NCBI GenBank assembly: GCA_022828595.1
Contig: JAKGHH010000002.1
Location: forward strand, 87,388,076 to 87,452,075
DNA length: 64,000 bases
DNA from: Nelumbo lutea
Taxonomy: Eukaryota > Streptophyta > Magnoliopsida > Proteales > Nelumbonaceae
Reading direction: 5' to 3'
Positions 52,319 to 64,000 of this stretch are shown here, piece after piece. Position numbers and translations under genes: made by a program. Under the pieces are notes generated by a model. It saw nothing but the letters and a program-made list of their open reading frames with translations, made no database searches and had not been told where the DNA came from. Every line of letters begins with the position of its first letter. Positions within the stretch are counted from its first letter, which is position 1.

Positions 52319-53998
52319 TATTAGACAATGTATGTCCTTAGCTCCAATCAGATTGATGTACTTTTGACATTTATTGTAAATGAATAGTAGTACACAATTG
52401 ATTCATGTTATATGTGGTGTGTTTCTGTGTAATACCCTTAAACTGGACTGTTATGAGACCCGTGCTAGTTTAGAATCTTCACAGTCATCGGGTAGACCTG
52501 GGGAGGTTTATCCTACCAAGGTTGACACTAATGTGTTGCCAAGTTGGTTGGAGTGGCTTGTCTCAGTTGCCAAGGTGAGACTTGAGGCACATGTAGTGTG
52601 GGTTTGATTGAAACTCTAAACCGGAACATTTTCCAATTATACCCTGGACCTTGGAGATAGATAGGCAAAATTGGAAAGGTACACCTAACCCCTGGACTCG
52701 ATTATGGTATTGCACTAGGTGTTGGATTGGGTTACCTTAGATGTGTCAACCAGTGAGATCCTTAGCGGGGGTCAAAACCTGGGTATGTTGGGGCAATCTG
52801 AGAATTCACCTAAGTGGGAGGTTATAGTGATAGAATCAGCCCCTTTCTCTGATGGAAACCTAAGCTACCTGCAGTGGATTTCAAACTTGTTTGGGATTTG
52901 TTTTGCAAAATATATTTATATGTATATATTATGTTTTATGGAAAAGGTTTGCAATGGTTTTAATTCTCGGTATCCATCCTAAATGGAGAATGCGACACTG
53001 TACCTTGCAGCCGAGGGAGATGTCCTTTTTTTCGGGCAGTGTTTGATCATTATGGGCTCAGAGGTTAAATGTAAGACCGTTTAGGGCTTATAGACCTGAT
53101 GAGCTAATCTCACTTATGTCCATAGTCCTTGGGCCTTCATAAGGTGGCTGGACCCAAGGACCATTTAGTGTAAATGTTCGACCTGCTAAGATCCCATACT
53201 AATGGGATCAAAGGTTCTCTGTGTTGAGCAGTGAATTCAGCTAGGCCTTGTAACAAAGGCTAGGCCGAACCCATATGGCTTTTGAGGATATCAATGTTAG
53301 GGTCTAATGCCATACAAAGAGATCTAAGTCAGCCAACAAATTAAAAGGGAAGTGAGTTTAGATCTGGTTTTGGATCAACAAGTGGATAAGATATGTCTTA
53401 TCCACTTAAGAGTTTAGATCCAAATAATGATTTGGATCAAAGAACCCTTTCCTAAAAGGATTAGGAAGCTGATTCAAAGAGGTTATAAATAGAGGGCGAA
53501 TTCCTTCTGTTAAACACTTTTACTGAATCCAGTTCTTTCCTCTGTTCTTGTTGCCCTACTCTATTCGATCTCTAGAGTCTTGGACTGATCAAGAATTGTT
53601 CTTGATTCTGATTTTTGCTAGAAAAACCACATCTGAAGTTGTGCTCACATCCCCTGCGTGATCCTTGCTGAAAGATTGCAGTTCTTGTTGAAGGACTATT
53701 TTGCTGATCCTGCTTCACCTTTAGTTGCGCCATATTCAGTGGAGACAGGATTTGGTGACCTCTTCGGGCATGAACACCTACGTTGGGAGCTATATTTATG
53801 GATTTCGTATTAGGTATATCCCTCCCTTAATTTTGGTTATAGATCTAGTCTAGTTTGTTTCAAGAACGAACCTTGAAAAATGTAGTTTTTCTAAATCAAG
53901 GAATACGATTCCCGGTTGGGAGAAAGAAGTTTTTTGAAATTTCTCCTAACCACCCTACATGGTTTGGTCATCCATACAATGGATCTCCCTTCCCTTCG
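52319..53998 (+). repeat. C+ 3' LTR (family T)
   Basis: 1680 bp, from TATTAGACAATG (TG changed to TA) to CTTCCCTTCG, followed by TSD TTTGA. It follows a purine-rich GCAACTGGGAGC tract. Confidence 0.92.
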
Positions 53999-54003
53999 TT
54001 TGA

Positions 54004-54845
54004 AATAGATTTGACTCATGTGAATAGTTTGAACAAATGATTTTCAAATCTAATGTGCGATAAACCGCGATGTAATTAGCAGATGTCATGCTTTACCATG
54101 ATGTAATTATCAACAAAACTTCGATATTCTGCGATGAAGGACTTTGGTGCCATGAAGGACTTTATTGCCATTGTGGACTTTAAATGCCGTGTGGGACTTT
54201 GAAAAAGACTTAACTCATATCAATGATTTTAACTAATGATTTCCAAATCTGATGCATGATAAGCCACTATGCAATTAGCAAAGGTCATGTTATGCCATGA
54301 TGCAATTATCCACAAAACTTTGATATTCTGCCATGAAGGACTTTAATGTCGTAATGGACTTTGGTGCCACGAGGGACTTTGATGCCACAAGGGACTTTGA
54401 AATAGATTTAACTCATATGAATGACTTTAACAAATGATTTTCAAATCTAATGCGCGATAAGCCATAATGTAATTAGTAGATGTCATGCTATGCCATGATG
54501 CAATTATCCACAAAAAATTTGATATTCTACCATGAAGGACTTTGGTGCCATGAAGGACTTTAATAATGTAATGGACTTTGGTGCCACGAGGGACTTTGAT
54601 GCCACAAGAGACTTTGAAATAGATTTAACTCATATGAATTCTTTCAACAAATTATTTTCAAATCTAATACGCGATATGCCGCGATGCAATTAGCAGATGT
54701 CATTCTATGCCATGATGCGATTATCCACAAAACTTTGATATTCTGCCACAAGGGACTTTGGTGCCATGAAGGACTTTAATGTCGTAACAGACTTTGGTGC
54801 CCAAGGGACTTTGATGCCACGAGGGACTTTGAAATAAATTTAACT
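54004..54845. repeat. ~200-bp tandem array, right part
   Basis: Continues the array from 39467. GATAAxCCxxxAT start points lie near 54059, 54259, 54456 and 54672 (spacing 197-216). Each unit has several GGACTTTGxTGCCA words. At least six units exist in total when C+ is removed. Confidence 0.9.
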
Positions 54846-57800
54846 TGTGCTCAATTTCTGATTTTTATGCCATAGGGCGGGAAATTATATGATTATCTAG
54901 AAGCTGGATGATTTAAAAAGCATGGTATGACTAATTGAAAAACGCAATTCATCATGTAATGATTGACTTTCAACTAGAGTTTTTTACTAGTTGATCAATT
55001 GAGAAAACACAATGCATTTTTCCTTGTAAATAAAGTGAAGTATGATTTTAAACCCAATACATTAGAGATGATATGCAAAATGCAATATTCAGATGATTCA
55101 AAGCAATGTATACTCAAAGATAGCTAAGTAGAGAATTTCCCAAACTTGAACGAGAGATAGTAGTAGCCATTCCCTTCTCAAAAATAATGACTCATATGTA
55201 TATTTCAAAGATTGAAGACATAAACATTGAATATGAAATGATGCTAATAAAAAATTCTCATCAAGAAACACAAACTGTAAGGGGGGGCTGCTCCAGTTTG
55301 GACTGAGTGAGACTGAAAAGAAAATAACTACTCAACTTTGGACAAAAAGGATTATGACTCTTCAGAATGGGTGTTGATCGCAAATTTCAAAAGAAGGATG
55401 GAGCTAAATTTGCTTACACTGGGATGATTGGTATCCTATCGCACTTCAAGTGATTGATCACTTCACCTTCTTTGGTATTCAACTTTTTGATGTATGATGC
55501 TCCTAATGAGGAGAATTCTCTTTCATTTTCTTTTTCTTCTCTCTTTTTTTTTTTTTGCTTTCTTTTTGGTAATTCATTTCTTGTCATCCTTCCCAGGCTT
55601 GTTCAATGCTAATTACCAATTTCTCAATGATCGAGGAGGACTTTTGAATAGGATGAAATGTGGCCGAGGACAAGGGTTCTGAAACAAGGGATAAAAGGCT
55701 CAAAAAACTTAAACTATGGTGGGCATTGGATGCTTGAATCAATTATTATGGCTTTCTTCAAAATTATGCTCTTGTACTCTCATTTTTTTTTAATTAAACA
55801 CTCTCGCAATCATAAATGAAACCAATTGCTCTTCATGTCTTTCAACATTATGGGTTATGCACCTGGGTGATCAAGGAGGACTTTATTATTGGATAAAATG
55901 TAAATGGGTAAGGCTTAAACAAAATTCGAGAATGGATGTTTCTATGAAACAATATCTCACTGGTTTAATTATTATATTTGCTCTAGTTTTTTTTTTCTTC
56001 TCTTCATTCTTTGTAGAAATTGGCTGCCTCGGTTTTTTTCTTTGATGCTTCATTTTCTTTCTCTATTTTTTATGCACACTTACCCCAAATTTTATGTTCA
56101 TTTCTTCTGCTCTTCTCCTTTTATCTTTCCCCAAATGTTGAGATCTACATGCACAATTGAGCATATGACATCTGCCTCCTAGGAGGGTTAATTTGAAGAA
56201 ATGGTTCCTACGAAGGCTCAAAAGTGATAACTAGTGAAATGAATAATAAAAAGGGTTTGACAAAGAGGGATAAAGTAGTCGACCAAAAGAGGGCCTCCCA
56301 TCATTTCTCCATCCAATGCATAACTAATAGGAAAGAATTACATGTTGAGCACAATTTGGCTTCAATTGACTTAGGGGTAATTATGTCATTTCACATATTT
56401 AAGATTGGAATTTTCTGAGAGTGACTCTCTTCTTTTTTTTTTCTTTTTTTTATTATTTTTTTGTAGCCCTTGGGAAAGAAGCACCCTAGGAATTATATTA
56501 GTTTAACAAAGAAGAATGTCTAATGAAATTAGTTCAATGGGCTAACTAGTAGTATTGACAATAGTAAGGGGTTTGAGGTAAACAAAAATGACCAATAATG
56601 GCCTCCAGCCCTTTCCCTAATTAATCGATAGGGCACTGGGTTAATATGATGCTTTCATCCTATGCTGGCTCAAGAAACAAAGTGAATGGAGTGCATACAA
56701 CATCGCAAAGACATCAACCTTATGACTGCCCCAGTTTGAGCTATCAATGATAGACTTATCTGTGGACATTCTTGTGAATGGATACTGGAGTTTTGGATTG
56801 ATAAGGTTACCCCTTTTCTTTAGACATTTTTATCAATGGACCTTCAATTAACAATCATTATTTACAAAGTTATGCCCTTGAGATCTACCCATGCATTCCT
56901 CTCGAAGGGAAGTGGCAGCTCTGTCTCCTTCCAAGTTTGGGCTATCTCCTTTCTTATTAAAGCTTATTACTTTATTATCAAAATGACAAAAATAAATATT
57001 TAAGTGACACTCAAAGCAACAGATCAAGGAAATTGAACTTATTATGCAAATTGCAGAATGAGATGATGAAAAAAAAGTCGAGACCTTTATTAGGTAAGAA
57101 TTAATTGATTCATTTTCATTATTATAGATCAATGACAACATGTCCAGAATCTTTGGGTTAGCTTTATCTTGTTCTTATTTCTTTGACATTTTCTCTCCCC
57201 TCTTTGGAGCTTCGGACTTCAAATATTGGATAAAGTACGTATGCAATAGAATAATGGAAAAAACGAAAAGTGCACGTGCATGTGTGTGCCATTGGTGGCA
57301 TGAATGAAATGCGTGAAAACAATGCAATGAATGCAGAGCCAAGGTGAAACGGAACCTATAAGGGAGGCAACCTAAGGTTGTTCAGTGGGTAAGGAGTCTA
57401 ATATTGGAAAAGAAATGATGATTGATCTTGAAACTCACATGATTAGGAGACTTTATTTTTATTTTGTTATCCTGGTTGAATCCAAGCGCCATTTCTTAGG
57501 CTGCCTACATACACCTTGTGAGGGATCAGACTGAGAGTAGTTCAGGTTATTTATGACTATAACCACAAAACAACAAGAAAAAGAGAAGAAAACCAAAAGA
57601 CCAAAAATAGTGATATGCTGCTAAAGTAGAGGAGCTCCACTGTCAACAATATTTTGTATTATAGGTCAAAGAGGAAGATCAATAGGAGGTCTTGACATCT
57701 TATGACAATCATGAAATATTTTTTATTTGAACTCTCGAGGAAGCAGATTTGGAATGGTCTTGGCCAAAGCGGACCTGCAACTCTCTAGGGTTGTTTGACT

Positions 57801-58429
57801 TTGATGGTAAGATACTCTCTGAGTTCAATGTCTTAACCTTTTTGGAACTGGATGCCATGGTCCCGAAGAAACTCTCTAACTTAGAAATATGATTGGCAAT
57901 TTTCTTCTTTTTTTATTTGTTTTTACTTTCTTGGCTTTTATTAACTGGACCATTAAAAGGGAATGAAAAAACTGCTAAGGGTTATGTAATGGGAGGCTTT
58001 GCCTAAGGCCACTAAGGCTGTTATGCAAAATGCTAAATTTATATGAAAATTATGCGATGTCAAGTAAACATTGAGAAAAATAGTAAAACCGGTCTGCCCC
58101 TAGTTCAAAATCGGATGGGGTGAACACCCGAGAAGATGAAGAAATATGCAAGAGGTTAGGAGTGGGTTGGCCACCTATGACGAGGGTAGGCTACTATGAG
58201 CTGGCTATGTACTCACTGAACTCAAGGGTAGTGATGGGAGGGTGAAAGCTAAGTAATTGAGTTGATAAGTGAATTTATTAGATTCTAATCAAGGGTATCT
58301 AGTGAGGGCAATTTAGGAAGACAACTAGAGCTTGCCAGATGGCTAGAAATGCTATTAAATGCTTCTATAGTCGACTAGGATGAATGAATGCAAAATGCAA
58401 TGTGATGCAAACAAAGTGGAAGCAAATTA
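54846..58429 (-). other. Repeat-rich 3' non-coding region of the Tat/Ogre-like element
   Basis: No gene. Three poly-T-rich tracts (about 55538, 55988 and 56434) recur at ~450-bp spacing, with weak copies of GGAGGACTTTxxxxATxGGATxAAATG at 55635 and 55873, so a much diverged tandem repeat is likely. CTGCCCCAGTTTG (56728) and GGCTGCCTACATACACCTT (57495) are words I associate with the 3' region of such Gypsy elements in the minus orientation. No pol is found up to the inverted LTR end at 58430. Confidence 0.5.
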
Positions 58430-58811
58430 TCATCCTTTTGCTCAGGTCCCTACATCCAAAAGGGGATTGGTCTAGGAGTGTAGAAAGGAGCACTCTTTTG
58501 AACCAGAGAATCCTAGTCTCCTATCCATTTTTTGTAAATAGAGAAGGGAAATCTAGTATTCACACTGACTAGAGAGAGGAGTGCCTAACCCCTTCCCTCT
58601 CTCTCTCTCTCAACTTACCCAGATTAGCCTTATCCTGGCCGATTGATATGGAGTCGTTAATTTTGAAAGTTTTGTGAAATTTAAATCTGGGAAACCCATC
58701 ACTCCCCATTGATAATTCCTTATGGGTGGTGACTCCATAGCTTCATCCATGAAGTGATCAGTTAGCATATGCATTTTCCCGACATTCACAGATTGGTGAC
58801 TCCATTGGGGA
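58430..58811 (+). repeat. Tat/Ogre-like LTR end with primer-binding-like site, plus orientation
   Basis: 58430-58768 is an inverted copy of 35906-36250 (shared GATATGGAGTCGTTAATT, AAACCCATCACTCCCCATTG). It continues to ...CCGACATTCACA (58790), then TTGGTGACTCCATTGGGGA at 58793, which looks like the primer-binding site used by Tat/Ogre-like elements. So this is the last ~360 bp of a 5' LTR in plus orientation, cut on its left. Confidence 0.7.
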
Positions 58812-59523
58812 GTACTGAGAACAGTGTGAACACCATTTCCCTTACTGTTTCCACCTAAAGCAGCTTCGGTTGTTTCTTCTAAAATCCTAATATCAGTTAG
58901 CCATCAATTCTGGATTTATCTAGTTGATATTTGTGGTTTCTTTAATCTTTTATAGTCTTTGCCCTATTTTCTGCTTTTCTTGCATTGTCAAATTATTGCT
59001 ATGTGCATTGGATTGAGTTGTGATGGGTTCCAGGAGAGAATCATCATATCTCCAAGAGAACAAATTCTCTGGTTTTGATGTTGCTGGTGCGTTTAGTATT
59101 TATCTTTTCAAGTTAAATTCCAAGCAGTAAGCAATGGTGCCATACATTGGCATAATTAGAATACTGATGTTGGCTTAGGTTTCACTTTACCTGGCATGCT
59201 ATATTTAACTTGCATGTAGTGTTGTGGGTGACAATAGCATCTTATTAGCTTAACTTGGATATTGCTGAAGTCTTTTTTTGAATGTCTTATGTTAAATTAA
59301 TCACTTCTTGGATGGATTCACATTAACTTGTAGTGGCATTTCATCGGTATGCTTAATCTTGGAAGGAAGTCTAAGCTCTTGTCAGGATGTTTTCATGTTG
59401 AATGCTGAGCAATGCAGTAGTGATAGTATGCATTTGTTTTTTTTGATCGAGTATATTTTGTTTCTTCCTAACATATTGGGCATGCTCAAAGAACTCTTAA
59501 GTTCAACTAGTTTGACCAAGGTT
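58812..59523. other. Unassigned, leader-like or host DNA
   Basis: No coding motif. The first part may be the leader of the plus-oriented element whose LTR end is at 58790. A plus frame at 59308-59526 (72 codons) has no recognisable domain. Confidence 0.45.
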
Positions 59524-59870
59524 TGATTTAGAAGAAAAACAACCTTTTGAAAAGAAAGGACTATTTAAAAAGTTACAAAAAATCAAAAGAAAGTAGTAGA
59601 AATCGGGTTTGAAGAAGAGAGAAGAAGAAGAAGGTGGCAGCAATTAGGGTTCAGAGAGTGATTTTTGAACATTACCTTCTCTCTTACACCCCTAATTTCA
59701 TTTCATTAAGTTAAACTTTAATAATTTATAGAGAGGCCCCTAGTTGGGTAAAAAATTAAAAACATAACACAAGAAAGAATATAGCCTAGATTAAGGACCA
59801 TTATAGAAAATATCATAAAAAATAAAGAAGGATAAACAACCTATGGGCCATTTGTCCCATCTTCTCTACA
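59524..59870 (-). repeat. C3 3' LTR
   Basis: 347 bp on the minus strand, TGTAGAGAAGATGGG ... TTCTAAATCA, preceded by CTTGAGGGGGGAG. It contains a TATA-like CTCTATAAATTATT near 59730. The right TSD cannot be tested because the other end is lost. Confidence 0.8.
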
Positions 59871-59883
59871 CTCCCCCCTCAAG

Positions 59884-62426
59884 CTAAGCATAGATGTCAA
59901 TCATGCCAAGCTTGCCAATATCATGCTGAAGTATAGCCTTGGGAATGCCCTTGGTGAGGAAATCAGCTAATTGTCCTTTAGAAGTGATGAAAGGTAGACA
60001 CACTTCTCTAGAAGCCACTCTTTCTCGTATGAAGTGTTTGTCAACTTCAATATGTTTAGTTCTTTCATGTTGCACTAGATTATGAGGAATATTGATGGCA
60101 GCCTGATCTAAGCCACAGTAGTTCAAAAACTCCTTGAGCCACGGCTCTGTATAAAGCTTCGATTGAAGATCGGGCAATAACTGATTGTTTCTGGCTTCTT
60201 CGAGAGACAATATTACCTGCCACCAAGCTACAATACCTAGAGGTAGATCTTCTGTCATCAATGTTTCCAGTCCAATCAGCATCTATGTAGGCTTCAAGTT
60301 TCATATGGCCATGCTTAGCAAATAGAATTCCCTATCCAGGGGAACCCTTCAAATAATACAGAATCCGCTCTACTGCTGCCATGTGAGTATCCCTGGGAGC
60401 ATGCATGAACTAACAAATGCAATTGATAGCATATACAATGTCAGGCCGAGTTATGCATAGATAGAGAAAATTTCCAAATAGTCTCTGGAAGACTCCCTTA
60501 TCTTTCAACAATATTCCATTTGAAGCAGAGAGTTTATGACTCATCAATAAGAGTAGCAACGGGTCTAGCACCCATCTTCCCTGTTTCAGAGAGCAAATCA
60601 AGTACATACTTTCTTTGAGAGATAAGTATCTCATCCTTGGATCTAGCAACTTCTATGCCAAGATAGTATTTCAATTACCCTAGATCTTTGATCTCAAACT
60701 CTATATGAAGGAAAGATTTGAGATCATTAATCCCTGAGACATCATTACCAGTCACAACAATATCATCAACATACACAATCAGGTAAATGACCAAGGATCC
60801 TCTCCTCTTCACAAAGAGGGTTTGATCAGACTGTGTTTGTACATAGCCAAAGCTAACAAGGGCAGACCTAAACTTTTTAAACCATACTCTAGGGGATTGT
60901 ATAAGTCCATAAAGAGATTTCTTCAGCCTGTAGACCTTCCCTTTCATATTTGTTTCATACATCCTTGGAGGAAGATACATATAGACCTCCTCAGGTAATT
61001 CTCCATTTAGAAAAGCATTATTTACATCCAACTGATAAAGTGGCTAGTCTGTTTGTGCATAACCTTTTTCAACCAGCCTAGCCTTGTACCTTTCAATGGT
61101 GCCATCAGCATGATATTTGATAGTAAAATCCCACTTATAGCCTATTGGATCCTTCCCTTTGGGAAAATCAACCACTTCCCAAGTTTCATTCTAGTCCAGG
61201 GCATGAATTTTTGTTCTCATAGCATCCCTCCATTCTAGAATAGTAAGAGATTTTGACAGACTTGAGAACTGGGTTAGAAGCAACAGAAGAAAGGTAGGCA
61301 AAATATGAAGGAGAGAGCAAACTATAAGAAAGGTATTTGGAAATGCAATGTCTAGTACACTTCCTTTTTCCTTTCCTAATAGCAATAGGGATATCGAGGT
61401 CTAGGAAGGATGACTCCAAAGGGCTGTATCATTACCTGTTGTCTCTTCTGTGATTGGAAGTGTAGGAGGCTCATGTGCTATAGGGGAAACAATCTGCTCA
61501 TTTTTGGTTCTCTGTCGTTGGTACAACCTGCGATTGGAAAGAGGACAAGGAGGTAAAGGAGGAGGGATAGGAACACTAGAATGAGAATGAATTGACTGAT
61601 CCTCCCTTGACTCATTTTAAGGAGGAAGAGTCTTAACTGGGACAGGAAGTCGAAGAGCAAACAACTGTGAAAAATTCTCCCCCTTTGGGCGATGTCATTC
61701 TTGAGAAGAATCATAAAAGAAAGAGAGCTCATCAAAGGTGACATCCATGGAGACATACTAAGTACCGGTCTTCAAATCAAAACAACAGTAATCCTTTTGT
61801 GTAAGGGAATAATCAAGGAAGATACACTTGTGGGATTTTGGTTCAAATTTATGTCTCTAGACACTTGGGATATGTACATAACAATTGCAGCCAAAGACAC
61901 AAAGAGGAATAGGAAAAAGATCCTTTCTCGGATTAAGAAGATTGAAGGGAGACTTAAACCCCAAAACCATGGATAGTATATGGTTGATTAGGTAGGTTGT
62001 AGTGAGAACAACATCACCCAAAATTTTGTAGGGACATGTGAGGCAAATAGAATACTTCTTGTAACTTCAACAATATGCCTATTTTTTCTTTTAGAAACTC
62101 CATTCTGTTATGGGGTCCTAATACAGGAGCTTTAGGGAATAACCCCCAAATTAGTGAAATGACAAGTTAGGTTTTTCTCAAAATATTCTTTTGCATTAGC
62201 GGATCTAAAAATTTTAATTTTGGTATCAAACTGGGTTAGGACAAATTCATGGAATTGCCTCATAAGTCTAGGAATTTCATCATGGGACTTCATAAAAAAT
62301 ATCCAAGTGAACTGAGAAAAGTCATCAATGAACAAGATAAAATATTTGTAGCCACCCATAGAAGGTAAGTGGCAAGGCCCCACACATCAGAGTGCACAAT
62401 ATGAAAAGAAGAAGATCTTTTGTATG
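59884..62426 (-). pseudogene. C3 Copia pol (integrase to RNase H)
   Basis: Minus order: integrase core segment with HSDVWG (about 62390), LFIDDFSQFTWIF (second Asp) and SANAKEYFEK (62150-62380), a linker with PLPITEET (61450), RT start with DFPKGKDPIGYKW (61140-61180), the first RT motif DVNNAFLNGEL (61000-61031) with its Asp, YVDDIVVTGND (60745-60780), the connection with FLYLCITRPDIVYA (60430-60470), and RNase H with EAYIDADWTG and SRRSQKQSVIARSS (60180-60300) and the C-terminal KGIPKAILQHDIGKLGMIDIY (59885-59950). Both RT Asp motifs are intact, but stops and shifts (for example at 60675 and 61041) break the frame. Confidence 0.88.
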
Positions 62427-64000
62427 CCCTTAGCTTCAATCAAAATGATGTACTTTATGAGTTTATTGTAAATGAATAAAAGTGCATATTTGATTCATGT
62501 TCCCTTGGTATGTTTCTGTGTAATACCCTTAAACTGGACACTTAATGAGACTCGTGTTAGTTTAGAATGTTCACAGCCAGTGGGTCAGTCTGGGGAGACC
62601 TATCCTGACAAGGCTGACACTGTGGTGCCACCAAGTCGGTTGGGGTGGCTTGTCTTAGCTACCGGGGTGAGACCCTCGGCACATAAAGTGCTTGATTATT
62701 TGAATCTTTGAACTGGACCAGATTTCCAGTATTGCCCTGGACCTAGGAGATTGATGGGCAAAACTGGAAAGCTACACCCGACCCCTAGACTCGATTATTA
62801 TACTGCACTAGGTGTCGGATTGGGCTGTCTTTGATGTACCAATCAGTGAGATCCTTAGCGGGGGTCAAAACTTGGGTATGTTGGGACAGTCTGAGAATTC
62901 ATTTAAGTGAGTGATCATAGTGACAGGATCAGCCCCTCTGTCAGACAAAGGTAATGATCGGGGATGCACTCTCGCTGATGGAAACCAAGACTGCCGGCAA
63001 CCGAGTTCAATCGTTGAAATTTGTTTTGCAAAATATATTTTATATGAGATATAAAAGTATATATATTATGGTTTCGAAATGATTTGCAAAAGGGTTTTAA
63101 TTCCCGAGATCGATACTTAAGAGAGTGCAACACTGTTCCTTGTAGTCGAGGGAGAGGTCTTCTCTTGTCGGGCAGTGTATGATCATTATGGGCTGAGAGG
63201 TTAAGTGTAAGACCATTGAGGATAATACCTTATGGGCTAATCTTGCATCTGCCCACAGTCCCCGGGTGTTACAAGGTGGCTTAGCCCAGGAACCACTTAG
63301 GGTAAGTGTTGGGCCCATAGAGCCCATCTGATGGGTTTCAGGGGGTGCACTGTCCATAACAGTGTATTCGGCCAGGCTTTGTAGCTGAACCCATGTGGCT
63401 GATGTGTAGATCAATGTTTGAGTCTCACGCCATATAAGGAAGCCCAACTAGGCAGCAGTTTGGAAAGCTAAATGAATACATAACCCTAAATGGGCCTTAA
63501 GCCCATTTCGAACTGGGCTAATTTGATTAGTCATTAAGGGGCGAATTCTAAGATAAGATCAACTGATAGGATTGGGCCCACACCCTATCCACTCAGAGAG
63601 TCCAAGATCTAAATGAGATTTAGATCTGGAAACTTCCTAATTAGATTAGGAGATGACTGATCTAATCTGCAGATAAGATAAGGGTTATCCCTTATCTTAA
63701 AGGGACTTCTAATCTAGATATGATTTGGGTTAGCAACTCCTAATGGGATTAGGAGATGATCCCTTTAAGTCTATAAAAGGAAGAAGGGGTGGCAGCCTTT
63801 AGACATAACAATCATCAGCAACAGATAGTCTTGTCTTCAGAGCTGAAATCACAGAAGAGAGAATTCTACTCCCTACAAATACTCTCTAGCCGCCTCCTTC
63901 CTATAGCCGCCGCCTACAGCAGTTTGATCTCCATTCCTCGGGAGAAATCTAGATTGGATCTTGATTCCAATCTTTTGGAGAAACGATTGGTGGGAGTTGT
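62427..64000 (+). repeat. Copia family-T LTR, running off the window
   Basis: Starts TGTATGCCCTTAGCTTC, that is, about 10 bases inside the usual T start. It matches the other T LTRs up to the window end (64000). Its R-U5 part (GCCGCCGCCTACAGCAG) resembles the subtype at 29606/30602. It lies in the C3 integrase, in opposite orientation. Its right end is outside the window, so it is not known whether it is solo or part of an element. Confidence 0.88.

Larger units (their letters stand above)
39473..53998 (+). mobile_element. Ty1/Copia element C+, TSD TTTGA, with nested Gypsy
   Basis: 14,526 bp between TTTGA repeats (39468-39472 and 53999-54003). It has a 5' LTR 39473-41136, a primer-binding site TGGTATCAGAGCC (41138-41150), a leader, a nested Gypsy G2 (41687-48726), the gag tail/pol (48727-52318) and a 3' LTR 52319-53998. 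The gag N-terminal part is missing, lost with the outer end of G2. The LTR ends have decayed slightly: the 3' LTR begins TATTAGAC instead of TGTTAGAC, and the right ends read CCCTTTA and CCCTTCG. It is inserted into a ~200-bp tandem array; the array unit is restored across the TSD (GGGACTTTGAAATAG). Confidence 0.94.
59524..62426 (-). mobile_element. Ty1/Copia element C3 (second Copia family), truncated
   Basis: A minus-strand element with a short 3' LTR (59870-59524), a polypurine tract CTTGAGGGGGGAG (59883-59871) and pol from the integrase to RNase H. The gag and 5' LTR are absent because the family-T LTR at 62427 cuts it within the integrase. Its sequence is unlike C- and C+, and it has a much shorter LTR (347 bp). 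Confidence 0.88.

Noticed and set aside
35906..58768. Terminal inverted repeats of one giant DNA transposon
   Set aside because: The right arm is followed by a primer-binding-like site and the left LTR is preceded by a polypurine tract, so LTR ends in opposite orientation fit better. It is kept as a checkable alternative.

Overview
This is nuclear DNA of a flowering plant. It carries one intron-rich host gene whose protein and exon layout are typical of angiosperms, surrounded by nested Ty1/Copia and Ty3/Gypsy retrotransposons, MITEs and a LINE tail. Nothing points to a bacterium, an organelle or a virus. The species cannot be named from this stretch. The density of nested LTR elements suggests a large, repeat-rich genome.

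Layout. (1) 1-14108: a minus-strand Copia wreck (here C-) that has taken three later insertions, each with an intact 5-bp target duplication (TSD): a solo LTR at 3549-5438 (CTTTA), a solo LTR of an unrelated family X at 7408-8954 (ATGAA on the minus strand) and a pol-less Gypsy element G1 at 9493-11976 (TAAAA). (2) 14109-28725: the gene island. It holds a broken CCCH zinc-finger gene fragment (15724-18121) with a hAT MITE in its intron, a foldback, a LINE tail, and an intact eight-exon calcium-dependent protein kinase gene on the minus strand (21040-25791, 530 codons, AtCPK17/34-like). A (GA)30 tract lies in its leader and a long foldback MITE about 1.4 kb upstream. (3) 28726-35910: a truncated plus-strand Gypsy element G3. 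Its gag is split by a Copia LTR (29606-33452) that itself carries a second LTR of the same family (30602-32575). (4) About 35906-58429: the 3' part of a minus-strand Tat/Ogre-like Gypsy element with a large repeat-rich 3' region. It is cut by a 14.5-kb plus-strand Copia element C+ (39473-53998, TSD TTTGA). C+ carries a coding-less minus-strand Gypsy G2 (41687-48726), which carries a family-X solo LTR (44192-45750, TSD GGTTG): three levels of nesting. (5) 58430-64000: an inverted copy of the Tat/Ogre-like LTR end followed by a primer-binding-like site, a second minus-strand Copia family (C3), and another copy of the common Copia LTR running off the window.

One Copia LTR family, called T here (sense start TGTTAGACAGTG or close variants), recurs eight times and accounts for about a fifth of the window. 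Its copies share the 5' portion but differ in the R-U5 part, so several subfamilies are present.

How it works together: the only gene that looks functional is the CPK kinase. Everything else is mobile DNA or decayed gene fragments. Insertion order can be read from the nesting and the TSDs. No novel multi-gene system was found. The most unusual structures are the LTR-in-LTR insertion, the two Gypsy-type insertions about 20 bp apart in the same place of two different Copia copies, the promoter-duplicating repeat in the G1 5' LTR, and the head-to-head Tat/Ogre LTR ends.
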